A stretch of DNA of 64,000 bases from Sorghum bicolor (GCF_000003195.3 NC_012878.2:19506641-19570640), one strand, 5' to 3'. Positions 9,208 to 22,840 are shown, counted from the first letter of the stretch. Notes: generated by a model from the letters alone, not told the origin. Numbers and translations: made by a program.

Positions 9208-12200
9208 AAGGTTCAACATTAAACTTGTCATATGTGTATTTAAAACAAAAGGTTTTGTTTTATAAAACCAATTTTTGACAAATTATAGCTATTATAGATA
9301 TAAGTGTGTTCAAATCTGAAAGGGTTTTACCTAAGTATGTCAGTGGTCATTTCCTTTATGCCCAAATAAGGACCTTTAGGTGGCTTATTTAAGTACTGAC
9401 TTGGGGGTTTTTGTATCATATTTCTATTTCGTTGCTCATACAACGTGCAATAGTATGAGCACCATTCTTTGAATGGTAATGTATGGATCATTTTCCCTCC
9501 ACGCCTCGATAAGTTTGAGGTGTCAGAGCATGATTGGATACACCGCCGATCTAGGGAAGTGCTTTTGGTACTAGATCATGTGCACATTTTACATGTGCCT
9601 ATGAAAAGGTACCGCATGACGGGTGATTCCATCCTTAGAGGCGATGTCGTCGCTAGGACGATGATGTGGATAGTAGCACTACACATACGGGTATAGGGAT
9701 ACACATATGTGTGGAGCGCATAGCTTTTAAATCTTGTATTGCATGTTTCATACCGTGGGTGGTCTGAAATGAATTTTCTGCAGGTATGCTAACCACGAAT
9801 ACGTAATTTGAATATAGCTTACGACTAGTTATATGTCGAGAGTGTATGTATTATGCCACCGATATAGAACGTGATTGCCACCTTAGGCTGGCAATTTTGT
9901 GAGGACGAATAGGACGAAGCATGCATCATCATTATTGTTGTATTATATATATAACTATGCTTCGCTCACCTTTGTTCTAACAATTATTAACTTGTGAATC
10001 AATGTGGTGTCACCTTGTTTGGGTAAAGTTAGATGAAATGCTTTGCTCCATGTTGCTTGAATAGCTATAATTGAAGATAAGGTGTGATTAGCTTTGTTTT
10101 GTCGTTGTGGTCAATCTGTACACCCTGTCAGTATGATGCACATCTCTAAGATGACTACTCTTTTAAGCAAAGGTTAAAATTTGTTTTCATGACTGGAGAA
10201 GAAACATACACCTTTCTAGTAAAAGAAAGTAAAAGATAAAAACACCTTACCATCATGTTCTATATGTTCAGGTGTACTAGTGTTGCTTTAGATGACTGCT
10301 TGTTATCTGCAAACTTTGTGTTTATAAATGGTTCTTAGAGATAGTGTGATTGATGTTCTCACATGTTTGCTTAAAACCTTGATGCATGAGTAGATGTGTT
10401 GTCAACCAGGTAGTGTCATAGTTGTGACCTTTTTGTCCCTAGTAAGCATGCGAGTGTTGAAGAGCCTTGAGTAGCACTCATGTTACTTTAATCTCATGGT
10501 TGTCTCCAAGTAGATTCCAATGCTAAAGATCTTGAGCTTGTGTATGGTTGTTAGCCTAGAATGTTGTGTATCCATACCCTAATCTGACTCATGATCCCGA
10601 GCTTATCTCTCTTACATGCTTGCGTATGTCATGGGTGTCTTACTTCTATGTATCAAGATCCTACCCTTAGAATTCCTATCAGATCTCTCTTCTCTTTGTC
10701 ATCTTGATTGATCTTGTGCCACGCTAATTCTAATGCTACATGGATCTAGAAACATCTTTTCCTTGTAGATCATGTCATATTTGTAACAATGGAACCCTAA
10801 TCACAGTATTGACTTCATCTTTTAAATCTCAATCGTTTTATCTCCAACTCTCTTGAGTCTCTGGGTGTTTATCTGTCTTAATCTCATGTGATCTATGTTC
10901 TCTAGTACTATATTTAATCTTCGAATCACTTCCTTGTGGACCACTAATCTCATGACCATCTTGGTTTCCTATCCCTCTTTTGCATAGTGCTCGCTGCTAT
11001 GCAACCCAATTTTTGCCATGAGAGATTTCATTTGGGTTGTATGTTCGGTAATGGTGTCTTGATTAGTGACTAATGGTGCAGCGATGGAACCTAGAGCCTT
11101 CTTGTGACCGGCCGACCCATGAGTGTGCTGCTAGGTGCGCGCTGGTATCGTTGTTGTTAGCCATGATCCATTATGGAACTAAGTCCATGAATTGTCTTCT
11201 CATGATCTTTTCCTTGGTAATGTCTCCATATCATATCAAAAGATCCTTACTTCACGCACAAGTAGGAGAACTTGTCTATGAAGTTACAAAGAGGATAACC
11301 TTAGAAGAATAGGTCACTGACATAAATATTAACAGGCTGCAAGAGATGGTAGACAAGTGACACTATTTAACTATCCTTGCAATGATGTTGGTCATTTAAT
11401 GAGCAACATGGGTCACCCATGTCGAACCAAAAGGACACATGTCAATTAATGTTGGACAAGTTATATGTTGAACAAGCATCAATCATCACCATTGTGCTTA
11501 TGATCTAGTTTACCTAAGTCTTGATCTTCATGAACATTATGGTCATACAGCTAAAGTCAACCATCTTTAGTGTGAATCATTATCTCTTGGCTTTGAGGGT
11601 GATCAATTGTTAAGTGTCAATTGCAATTGTTGTGGTTAAGAGTGGAGCTTTGGAAACTTTAGTGCTGAAAGCCAATTGATTGGTTGCTAGTAACAAGGCT
11701 AATCTTAAGCAAGGTAATGATGGATTGACGGCCGTGAAGGATAAATTTTTTCAAATAGTGAATTAAACTTTGGAGTTGAGAGATGTCTTGTCAGTCCAGA
11801 ACGCTGCCGTTTCAACACAGGACAAGTTTAGTATGAATATGTTGTGCTTGCGCAAATGGTACCTGTTTGAGATGAATTTTGGTCAGAGGTTAGAAGACTC
11901 ATGGATCTGTATTTCTACCAAATTTCATAGAGATGTCAGTGATAATTGGTGAAATATGAACCAAAACCCAAAAAGGGGTACAAATCTGCAATCTGCCTTT
12001 TGATATCGATCATCCTTCGTATAGAAAGTGGTGTTTGTTTTGGTGCCAATGATTACAGTATGGGCAGTGTTTTGCTGTATAGATAGTGCTTATATGCTGA
12101 AATAAGATTCTTTATACCCATTTATGCCAGTGCGAGCCTGAAACATTTTGAAATGTGTCAGTCAATAGATTTCCAATGTCAGAGCTACCGACTGATCTTA

Positions 12201-13010
12201 AAAAGGAAACCTCAAAAGCAAAAGTAGTTCCACTGGATTGGTTTTGCTATGGTACAAGTCAATCTAAATCTTATGCAACTGCATCTTGAAAAAAAGGTCA
12301 TGCTTAACCTACTTGGTGGTACACTATTTCTTTAGTGGTTGAACACTTGCAACTGTTGGTGACCTATAGGCCCCACTATCATCCTTCTTCAGTAGTGGTT
12401 ATTAAATTCTTACATGCCTTGGGTACCTTCTATGTATTACCCAAAAGCTACATCTAATTCCACCCAGATAACTTTTGTTGTTTGGATACAAGAATAACCT
12501 TCAAGTAAATGATCATGGAAGATGTTGAACCAACAAAGTCAGCTATCACATTCACCGTTCTCTTAACCGGGTGGTAAGTACAATGTTGTCATCAGAGAAA
12601 GAGAACTGCATGCATGGAAAGTTATACTCCAACAATTTTGGTAGAGGACTACTTTTCAAATCTTGTGAATGAGCCTGGAATCACTATAATGAGCAACCCT
12701 TAGAAGCTAATGGTACAAGTAGCTCCTTATGCTCTAAACCATCGTTTATACACCAGGAACAAAGTACACGGAACAGTGTTGTCAGGGAGTCCTCCCAAAG
12801 TAACAATGCTTCATAGAAGTCAAACAAAAAGGGAGACTCTTCAGATAAAGGTTTACTATGAAGAGCAAGTGTCATAAAATGTCTGGACCAAGTTAGCTTC
12901 TCTGAGGTTTGAAGATAGGTAGCCTACTGCTATCGCTGGTAGTGGGAGATGTGTGACATTGTTTTCTTCCTTTGAAAGTCTTTTGCACCGAATCTCGGGA
13001 CGAGATTCGT
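9208..13010 (+). other. Interior of D: no gene seen
   Basis: This is 3.8 kb of AT-rich sequence. The longest frames are about 60-80 codons (for example 9469-9696 and 11073-11312), and none shows gag, protease, reverse transcriptase, RNase H or integrase motifs. It could be a very old deletion product or a non-coding filler carried by a non-autonomous family. Confidence 0.75.
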
Positions 13011-13025
13011 TTAAGGGGGGAAGGC
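13011..13025 (+). other. Polypurine tract of D
   Basis: TTAAGGGGGGAAGGC directly precedes the right LTR. The minus-strand element C has TTAAGGGGGAAGGGC in the same place. Confidence 0.85.
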
Positions 13026-16000
13026 TGTAACACCCCAGGTGTTTGTCACTTGCTAAGTACTAGGTTTGGGCTCAAACATGACAAGTTCAATGGTAATAAA
13101 AAGGTCAAAGTCAATCTATGAAAGTAAGCCCTAACTTGGACTTGGATGATGCACCTTTACTTACATATAGGCCCTTTTTGAAAGGTATGCTTGGAGGATG
13201 CTAGTGGAACATTCTTCATGTGTCTCATATCCATCCCAATCTATGTTGGTCTCTGGAAAAGTTTGGCGAAGTTTGGAATCAAGAAGTCACATTAAATGAC
13301 AAGTTATATCCTTGTCGGAATGGCTCCATTAAGGAAATAGAATCATGGGACATCAACCAACCCTTGAAAATTTGCTCATATGACTCTAGAGGAATTATAC
13401 AACAAAAGTCATGAAGGGTTCATGTTGAGCATATGCCAAGGAAATGCTTCAATTGGCCTAAAACCCTATTTGGATTTTTATCAGGTTACTGTATTGACCA
13501 AAGTGAGAGTTTGACTTATGTTGTAGTTATGAGGTTCGACCCTAAATGAAAGTTGTAGTTTTGCTTCTGTATAACAAACTTTATTTAAGGGTCAAAGCTA
13601 GTTTAGTGCCTATCCTTGTCAAATTGAGCTCTCAAGAATCAATTCAGTGCTGATTTGCTACCTCCAGATTTTTGGCTAAGTTCCGGAAAGTGACAGCAGC
13701 AAGTTAGCTTCTTTGTGACATTTTATTATCTAAATTCATATAGTAACTCAATTGGATTCCTTAATATGAGTTGGAGTACTCTTCTTGATGGAATCAATGG
13801 ATTAAGTATCATCAAATTTGGAGTTCCTTTGGATATCTAAAAATAGCTCCCAAAACAGCAAAAGTTCATTTTATCGCTAAATAGATATCGACCCATTGGC
13901 ATGCCGCGTTCTCGTGTTTTTGTTAAGCAACTCAAGTTGGTCCAAAAATAAAAGTTGTGGATAATGGTTTGGAGAAGAGCATGCAAAAAGTTGCATTAAG
14001 TTTGACATGGTTTGGACCATCAATTCTTGGTTTTGCTAATCACCATCAATACGTTGACACTTGTGAATTGACGTCTAATTATCTACTCAAGAAGTTGTAG
14101 CTCAACTATGAGGGTTGCTGGTGTAGTTGAACTCACATGTGAAGCCTATTTTGGTCTTGTAATGAGCATGGATGTAACAAGATACAAGGATAGCTTCTAA
14201 CATTCTATTTTCCCTCCCGCTGATGTTGATTTCTTGATAGAGTTTTAGTATTAGTAATAGAGTCTAAATGGTATGAGCCATGAAATTAAGCTGTGGCGTT
14301 AGCACGGGCACTATACTAGTATTCTGAGTAGGTCTGCATGTTTGTATTGTTTGGCTCAGTTAAGTTGTGAATCATGCCTTGATGAAAATATATGAGTTGT
14401 AGTAATTTTCATAAGCTTTCCAAAAAGCTAAATAGCACAATTTTTAGTTTAGCATATGTTTATTTATAGTGCTTTAAATTACTGTTCTAGTTTCTGTCTA
14501 AACCCAGACAGGATTGCATTGTTTGCTATGTAAGACCTTGTTAATTGTAGATTTAACTGTAGATGTTTATAACAAAGTTGTTCAACATTTAGTAAGAGTT
14601 TCAGAAAGTACACAACCATAAATTATGGACATGTGGAACTCAAGTTATAGTTGTTTAATGTGGCATGACAGATTCTGTCTATGTTTTGGACAGAGATGTC
14701 TTCATGGGATTAATTTACCTTGTTAGCTGTGGATTCATATTTATATGATAATTAGAATATAGCAGGTAACTTTATAAGATTTCCAAAAAGATAAGAATCA
14801 TGTTTTCTGGAGGTCTATAACTCTAGTTATGCTGCTTTGAATTGCCTATCAGTTTTCTGTGTGTAATTGTACCTCTACTGTTTGGGCAGCATGAACAGTT
14901 TTATTTAGACAACTGATTCCATAATATAAAATAAGTTAGCTGTGAAACTTGTATATAGAAAAGATGTAGATAATTTACTATTCTACTTTGTGGTCAAGTT
15001 TCATGTCATTTGGCTAAGTGGTTTGTGAGTTACAGTGGTATGAAGTTTATCCTTTGAAGGCTTGTTCTCTTGAAATTCCTGGACCAGATTATATGATCCT
15101 GCATGTTTGACTTGGTTAACTTGTTAATCATACTGAGATGATTCAAGATTAATTGTAGAATATTTTATAATCTTTCTAGAATGTGTTGTTGCATAGTTTT
15201 TGTAGTTGTGTAACTCCAGTTATGATTCATTTACTGAGTTGCTGCATGTATATCTAGAATTGCTGAAAATGCATGAATGCTTGATTGCTTACTTTGTGTG
15301 TACTAAGTGTGACACATGTCTTTAGTGGTGATTAAGTAATACACTTGTAAACTTGTTAAACTTGTGTTGTGATTGATATGTTTGCTCTATATAATTGGTT
15401 GTGTGATGTTAGCTAAATAGCTTTAGATGTCTGTGTCTTGCATACTTTTATGCGATGCATGTTGTGTTATTATTGTTTATATTCATGCACTTGCATCTTC
15501 CATCTCATGTAGGTGCGCTAGATGAATCACGTGAAGGTCTTGGTGTGGGAACAAACCCGAAGACGGTCTTGGGTGGACCAATCCCGAAGGTGGAAGGACT
15601 AAGCAAGTGTTGTGACCTTAGATGTCACCAAGACGGAGCAACTAACTAAACTGACTTAGTGTTGATCCCAGACAAGCCCCAGAGCATTATAAGTCTCCCA
15701 CTACTTTTGAATGCAATTGAGAATATATGTTATATATGTATTGTTGCATTAAGTATAGGAGTTGGGTTGTTCGCAAAAAAAAAGTATGGGAGTTGGGTGA
15801 AACTCTTGCTGCATATAACACTCCTTGTCTAGCAAATATACCTATAACCCTATGTAGATTCAGGATCAAATCTAAATGCTTAGTCAAGCTTATATCGGTA
15901 GAAGCCAGGTGATGTCCTATCGCCTGAGCGAGATAGGTGGATACCTGATAAGGGTTGGCTACATATGCTATCACGGAAATAACCTAGTGATGATGATGGA

Positions 16001-17235
16001 TAACTAGAGACCGTGCGGGATGATGATAGAGAAGCAACAAGGCATGGAGGTCTTGGGTGTCTACCTATCCCCGCCTGTGCCGATTAAGGACCGATCGTTG
16101 ATGACCCTCTTGTCATGTTGAACGCATGCCCCACACTTAGCTGGAAGCAAGTCGTTCCGACCGCGAAGCCTGAATACTATGCGGGCCGGGAATCGGCCCG
16201 ATGTATGCGCTGTGTTGGTGATGGTTGAGGAGAACGACGAGGGCGCGGTGCGCAACCTTGGTATACCTTGGATACCTCGGTCGCCGGAACAGTCCTTGGG
16301 TACGGGTGGTGCCTGTCCAACCCACGAATGGGTCCTAGATAGTGTCATATGGTGACCTGTAGCTCACTTTGGCCGGTGAGTGTGGTTTGTGCGGGGAATA
16401 AACTCGCCAGCTGGTTAGAATTCGATTCGAATCGCCATCGCTCCTGGATAGTGAGCACTTGACTTGAGCTTAATCATCGTAGTAATGTTTATGGAACACT
16501 TGGATGGTTATGGTATGATGATGATGTTGGAAATGCCACATCGAATATGGGTACTACTGTTGTATCTTAATCAAGTGATTGCTTTAGTACAGGTGCTAAT
16601 CTAAATGACAGGTTAATGATTCTTAACTTGAGCTAAATACTTGAAAGGTTACTTATTTGTAGCTTATGCTTTTTATGCAAGAAGTGTTGTCAAGCTAGCC
16701 CCACCAATAAAGCTTTGCATACTCCTTGGTGTCATATTATTTTTGGTTTATGACGGGTAAGTCTAGCTGAGTACCTTCTGGTACGCAGGGTTTATTCCCA
16801 CTTGTTGCAGGTTGCGATGTATCATGGCTACTGCAAGAGTTGGATGGCTCCTACCATAATAGAGGAGTAAGATCATGGGCATGATCCTTCTTAGTTACCT
16901 CATCTATACTACTTTTGTTGGAGTTGACCTAGATACTGGCATGTATTTGAAATAAGCGTAATGTTAGTTTCAAAATTACTCTTTTTCCGCTATTTTCAAC
17001 TCAAGATGTAATAACTCTATTGAACTTTGATGTATGTCAAACCACTTGTGAAATGGATGTAACATATGACTTGTTATGTTGAATCACTATGATCTTAGCT
17101 TGTATGATGGTTGGTTTGAAATCCCTCGTGATTTCACGGATTACCGAGTTTATGAGAGTTTGATTATGTTAAAGCAACTACTTTGTCGGAAGTTTTTCAT
17201 AGTTGATCTCTTGTAAATTGTGCATTATTGTTACA
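13026..17235 (+). repeat. 3' LTR of element D
   Basis: It starts TGTAACACCCCAGGTG and ends GTTACA, followed by TATAC. It lacks the GC-rich block of the left LTR and instead carries a 280-bp foreign segment (14040-14319). A run of A is present near 15775. Confidence 0.87.
14040..14319 (+). mobile_element. Small Helitron-like insertion in the right LTR of D
   Basis: The segment starts TC after an A and ends CTAG before a T, the rule for Helitron termini and AT targets. Its last 25 bases contain GCGTTAGCACGGGCA, which resembles 3' ends of grass Helitrons as I remember them. Removing it leaves TTTTGCTAATATTCTGAG, one base different from the product of a deletion between the TTTGCT repeats seen in the left LTR. 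The subterminal hairpin is weak, and the 5' end rests mainly on that reconstruction. Confidence 0.55.
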
Positions 17236-17240
17236 TATAC

Positions 17241-18407
17241 TTCCATAGAAAGGTTTCCTGTGCTGAGGTGGAACTAATACTGGAGGGTTTATCAAATATT
17301 TCTTAGTTTCATCTAAGGCCAACTACTGTTCAGTCCCCCACACAAACTCCTGATCTGCTTTTAACTTAAGCAAAGGACTGAAGGCTTTGATCTTGCCCGA
17401 TAGGTTAGATATGAATCTCCTGATAAAATTGATCTTACCGATAAGTAGTTGCAATTTAGTCTTAAGGTAGGAGCAACTTCCTTGTTAATTGCATCAATGG
17501 ATTTTCTACTAATTTCAACCCCCCTCTCATGCACCATGAAACCCAAGAACTAGCCTGCCGACACACCAAATGCACATTTATTAGGATTCATCTTGAAACC
17601 ATGCTTCCATATGCACTCAAGTATCTTTCACATATTGGCTAGATGTTTCTCCAAATCTTCGGACTTAACTACCACATCATCAATGTAGATTTCTACCAAC
17701 GTGCCGATGAACTCATGAAAAATAAAATTCATGACCCTTTGGTAAGTAGCACCAGCATTTTACAAACCAAAAGTCATGACTATCCATTCAAACAAACCAA
17801 CATGACCTGTACATCTGAAAGCAGTCTTGGGAATATCCTCTTCGGCTATGAATATTTGATTGTATCGCGCATTGCCATCCATAAAACTAATAACCCGATG
17901 TCCAACTGCAGCATCAACTAGCAAATCAGCAATAGACATTGGATAGCCATCCATCGGTGTAGCCTTGTTGAGATTCCCAAAATCAATACACACGCGAAGT
18001 TTTCCATTTTTCTTATATACAGGAACAACATTGGAAATCCATTCCGCATACCGACACTGCCGAATAAATTTGGCTTCAATTAGCTTGGTTATTTTGGCCT
18101 TGATATCGGGAAGAATATTAGGGTTACATCGGCGCGCTAGTTGCTGATGTGGCTGAAATCCAGATTTGATAGGTAATCGATGTTCAACAATCGATCGGTC
18201 TAATCCAGGCATCTCGGTATAATCCCAAGCAAAACAATCTTTATATTCTATTAACAAATCGGTTAATTGTTGTTTACACTTGGAATCTAATTTAGCACTA
18301 ATAAAAGTAGGCCCTGGCCTATCTCCACTACCAATATCTATTTCTACTAAATCATCAGCCGATGTGAACCCCTGTCCTAACTTTCCATCATCGGTGAATC
18401 TATCCAT
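17241..18407 (-). pseudogene. Truncated pol of E (reverse transcriptase part)
   Basis: From the ATG at 18407 a 215-codon frame runs to 17760 with high similarity to the start of G pol (opening MDRFTDDGKLGQGF and including RVCIDFGNLNKATPMDGY). Beyond that, degenerate sequence continues through the reverse transcriptase (KNAGATYQ and YIDDVV regions recognisable in broken frames) to the first part of RNase H near 17241. It is not functional. Confidence 0.88.
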
Positions 18408-21400
18408 TAAAATTCTTCATCAGAACCGACTGCTTGGATCGGTGGAATTTCATAATCGGCAGCTCTAAGGAAATCTTTGTCCCAGGCCTCTCCTGATATG
18501 CACTTGGTTTGCTCATAAGTATCTAACTTTGCCGATGCGATGATGTAAGAAGAATCGCCACGAACAACCCCAATCTTATCTCCAACCCACTGAACAAGGC
18601 ATTGATGCATGGTAGAAGGAACACAATAGTTGTCATGGATCTAGTCCCTCCCGAAAAGCAGATTGTACGTGCCTTTACCATTGATGACAAAGAACATAGT
18701 TGGCAATGTCTTGCTACCGATGGTCAACTCAATGCATACAGCCCCTTCAGCTGGTGATACTTGCCTTCAAAATCCTTCTGCATCATATCGGTCTTGGTCA
18801 AATCCTGATCACCTTTGCCAAGTTTTCGACACATTACATGGGGCATGATATTAATTGTAGCTTCCCCATCAATGAGTATCTTCCTTAACGAACAAAGCCT
18901 TGAGATGCTATCTTTCATGATCAGTTGGCTTTTCAAAAATAGCCATCATCGGATCAAGCGCTAACTGAGCCATTTGATCAGAGAGATTGATTTCTTCATC
19001 ATCACTAGAAGGTGCAAGGAATTCCATCGGCAACATGAATAACATATTAACATCTACCGATGGACCTTTCTCCTTGTGATCTGATTGCTGCCGATTTTCA
19101 GACTTAGAAGAATTCCCTTCTCTATATAAATCTCCCTGGCGCTCACGTTGCATTCTCCTCCTCTATGTTTTTGTCAGACCTTTAGGACACCATTAGGGAA
19201 GCTTGGTTTTCCAAACCGACTGATAACGAACTTCAGATGATTCCACACGACGTATCTTGGGATCTCTGTAGAATATTTCATCATCAGGAAGTCTAGCATT
19301 TGCCATTTCTTCCAATTTTTCTAATTCCTTGGAAAATACTCGATGCATCTACCTAGTCATTCATGCACATTAAGCCTACCCCTAGCCAATCATGGTCCTG
19401 CCTCTAATCGGCTCATCAATGGACGGACCTCGATTATCATGTTGGAACCTCCTCTCTGGCCAATTGTCCCCATTGTAGGCATTGCACTCGGGGCAACTTT
19501 CAACCATCGGCAACTTGATACCCCGTTCCCAATAGTGAACAAATAACGGGCAATCCCAATGATCTTTATGCCGATTCCACTCTTCCCGACGCCTATCTTC
19601 TTGCTGTCGTCGATACTGATCCTCTCGCTGCTACCAATTCTCCTGTTGCCACCTATGGGTGATCACAATACCAGATTGAGGAGGCCTTCTAGAACTGCCA
19701 CTTTCCTTCAACAGACCCTTTCCTTTTACATCATCAGTAGTTACCTGATGTTGGGGACCCTTTCCTGCCACTTTCCTATTCTTAGCAATTTTTTGATGTT
19801 AGGATCTTTGTCTTAGCTTTAGTGTCCAACATGTTTGCGGGAAAAGGATGCTGATCAATCTTCATCGGCTTCTGAGTCTTAGAGCCATCAAACTTAATTC
19901 TCCCAGATTCTATAGCCGATTGCAACTATTGCTTGAACACTTTGCACTCAGTTGTACTGTGTGAAGTTGCATTATGCCATTTGCAATACTTGCTCTTTTT
20001 CAACTCTTCTGCCGATGGAATCACATGGTTTGGTGATAACTTAATCTGCCCTTCCTGAAGCAAGAGGTCAAATATCATATCGGCTTTAGTGATATCAAAA
20101 GCGAACTTCTCTGGCTCTTTCTGACCAAAGGGACAAGATATCGGCTTCTTGTTTTTTAAGCACACTACTAAGCCGATAACTGGCTCTTCATCAGAATCAG
20201 AATCTTCTACTTCATTGACAAATGACACCTTTTTATTCCAATTCTTTCTTGGCTCAAAAACCTAGTGTCTTGATTAGAAATTCTTTGCACCAGATGACTC
20301 AAGCTTTCAAATTCTTGAGAAGCATACTTATCCTTGAGATGTGGCAATAATCCTTGAAAAGCCAGATCGGCCAGCTGCTGATTTTCCAGAACTAGGCTAT
20401 AGCACTTGTTCTTCACATCTCGCAGGCTCTGCACAAAGCTTTCTATCGATTCATCATCACACTGTCTTAGCCTTACTAAATTAGTAAGCTTCTTCTCATG
20501 AACTCCGGAGAAGAAGTATTTATGGAACTATTTCTCTAGATCGGCCCAAGTAATAACAGAGTTTGGAGGCAATGATATAGACCAAGTAAAGGCCGATCCA
20601 GACAAAGATGATGAGAACAACCGAACTCCTAATTCATCTCCAGCTTCCCCACATTGAATAATGCAGCGATTGACATGTTCCATTGTTGATGTATCATCTT
20701 GTTCGGAGAACTTGGTAAAATCTGGCACCTTGTACCGATTTGGAAGAGGGATCAGGTTGTATGCAGGAGGATATAACATCGTAAAAGAATAAGTATTAAC
20801 CTTGGGCTTTATCCCAAACTGATCTCTCATGATCTTTGCTATCTTTTCGGCCCAATAAGCATCAGCATCCTGCTGATGTGCGGGCCGAATTTTTGGTATC
20901 TGCCGATATGCTTCCACGTGTCTCTATGGCACATGATCTCTAGCAAACAGCATATTGGCCATTGCTTGTGGCAAGATTCATCGGCTGAGCTGTCGGTGCT
21001 TGATTCTGAAAGCCAACCTGCATGTGACCTTGCTGAACCCCTGCAACTTGATGATTTTGTTGTGCTGTATGTTGAAAGGGTAACTGTCCTAACCAACCAT
21101 TATTGGCATTCATCAGCACAAAACTTGTCGATGGCTGGTAATTTGCTATCATTGCTGGATTAACATACCCAGCCTGAGACATGAACCTCTGTTGTGTCGG
21201 CAATGGATTTGCCGATGAGCTTGCAATATGCACTTGAAATGATAGCATCTGAAGCTTCCCACCAACTGGCCGCATAGTAGTTGTCATAGAATACAGAGGC
21301 ACTTGAGTCATCGGCGAGACTGGAGGAGCCGATGGCACGGGAGCCTTTCCTGCTGCATCAAGTGCCTGAGATAATCTAGAATTATTTGCCAAAAACTCCG

Positions 21401-21992
21401 GAGGCAAACCATATCCCCACCAATTAGGAGGAACCTAGCTATTTTAGAATACAGACCCTGACATAGCTGATGCCGATAGATCTATGTTGAGTTGAACTCG
21501 CCCTCCTGAAGTCATTGGATCTGATCTCATTGGTGTAGATTGACCATTAGACACACCTTCCATACTCAGATGAGATGTGACTTCTGTACCTGCAATGGTT
21601 GAAGGAGCTGATGGAGCAATAACCGATGACAATCCTGGATGATGATAGGCTGGGCTAGCATAAAGTAGTGGTGCTTGTCCCTCTTTGATGGTTTGAATGA
21701 CAGCATTGTAAACAGTGTTGGACAGCATGTTGGGGTGGTTAATCCAAGCATGATTAATTGCAGAATTAACCATCTCTTGAAGTTTACTAGGATTGGAGTC
21801 AAAGGTAACCTGCCGAGGCAACGACAGATCTTGCTTCTATATGACTTCCCCACTCCAGTTTAGGCTAAAAGTCTTCCAACAAAGCTGCCTGTACTCCTCC
21901 ATAGCTTTTTCCATAGCTTCCTTCTGTTCTTCTTTAAGATCAGCTTCTGTCACGCTGATGACGTTGTCTGCGTTGAGCTCAAAGATGAACAT
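18407..21992 (-). pseudogene. Decayed gag-protease of E
   Basis: This is colinear with ORF1 of G and broken into at least ten fragments. Recognisable parts are the N terminus (ADNVISVTEADLKEEQ), the gag core (RYKVPDFTKFSEQDDTST), a CKWHNATSHSTTECKVF segment and the protease (ILIDGEATINIMPHV, where the catalytic DGG of G is DGE). It ends in a TAATG overlap with pol at 18405-18409, exactly as in G. Confidence 0.88.
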
Positions 21993-22009
21993 GTTGATCA
22001 CGTAGATTT

Positions 22010-22027
22010 GTCCCACTGGGCGTGCCA
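22010..22027 (-). other. Primer-binding site of E
   Basis: On the minus strand TGGCACGCCCAGTGGGAC lies seven bases after the LTR end. G has TGGCACGCCTGGTGGGAC in the same position. Confidence 0.8.
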
Positions 22028-22034
22028 AAATATG

Positions 22035-22840
22035 TGTTGATGCAAAAATAGATCTGCAAATACAAAGGGCTAATACCCGATTCCGATGTCAAGGCGTGCC
22101 AGTCGATTTGACCTGTTAATCGACAAGGATGATAACTCGAATACTTTGGTCGCGACAACAGCGATATGCCTGGATGTCATGACCAAGAGGTACTCATGTG
22201 GAATTCGAGGATCATCGAGTGCAACTCGCCGAATCTATGAGAACTCGTAAAAATAAAAGTACGCAATTTGATAAAGTCATCTAAAAGTTGATGTGAAAAT
22301 AGGATTAAACTTGTATTTGATATTGATTCATATATATTTTTACATCACGTCTCATCTTATATTTATACCCTTGTCTAAAGAGTTACAACCAAATATGACT
22401 AGGCCTCAGTTTTTAAAGTAAAACAAGACTCTTTCATTAAGACATACTCTAACAAATATAGAAATAAGAAAATAAAATCTATCTATTCCCGTGTCCATCT
22501 CATCTATGATGAAGTTTCCATCAGCTCCTACCCCATCGGCAAGCTACAAGCTCCTACCAATAGTAGTCTTCACATCTTTCCTCATCGGCATCGGCAACAC
22601 AGCACCATAAGCTCTATAGGCAATAACCCCTGAATCGGTAAACATCATTTCCAACCTCATTAACCAACACTTATGATTTTAGGCCAAGAGAACTCTTCCG
22701 CCGATCATCATCTTCCATCGACCCAACGCTCCATCGGCTGATCCTCATCAGCACTTTCTTATCAGTACAATGCAACAATTTCCCTATTGCTGATTAGTCT
22801 GTTTTGATTATCTTGACCCATGCCATAAATGGTGTCAACA
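22035..22840 (-). repeat. 5' LTR of E
   Basis: It is an 806-bp LTR. On the minus strand it starts TGTTGACACCATTTATGG and ends TTTGCATCAACA, the same termini as the LTR of G. GCCGAT/ATCGGC occurs five times within it. The flanking bases at 22841 are GTACC, but the partner duplication is not in the window. Confidence 0.87.

Larger units (their letters stand above)
4181..17235 (+). mobile_element. Element D: complete large non-autonomous Tekay-like LTR retrotransposon
   Basis: D is 13,055 bp, flanked by TATAC at 4176-4180 and 17236-17240. It has very long LTRs (5,013 bp left, 4,210 bp right), a decayed initiator-tRNA primer site and a G-rich tract before the right LTR. The 3.8-kb interior has no gag or pol. 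The last bases before the right LTR (AATCTCGGGACGAGATTC, then TTTAAGGGGGG) closely match the end of the chromovirus C, and both LTRs start TGTAACA. I infer a non-autonomous derivative relying on a Tekay-lineage partner, comparable to grass autonomous/non-autonomous pairs. Confidence 0.88.
17241..22840 (-). mobile_element. Element E: truncated, decayed Tat-lineage retrotransposon
   Basis: Read on the minus strand: LTR (22840 to 22035), primer-binding site, gag-protease, then pol up to the start of RNase H, where it stops at the D/F' junction. It is colinear with the intact element G but carries many stops and frameshifts. RNase H, integrase and the 3' LTR are not in the window. Its right LTR end abuts the pol remnant H, so E was inserted into H. 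Confidence 0.9.
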
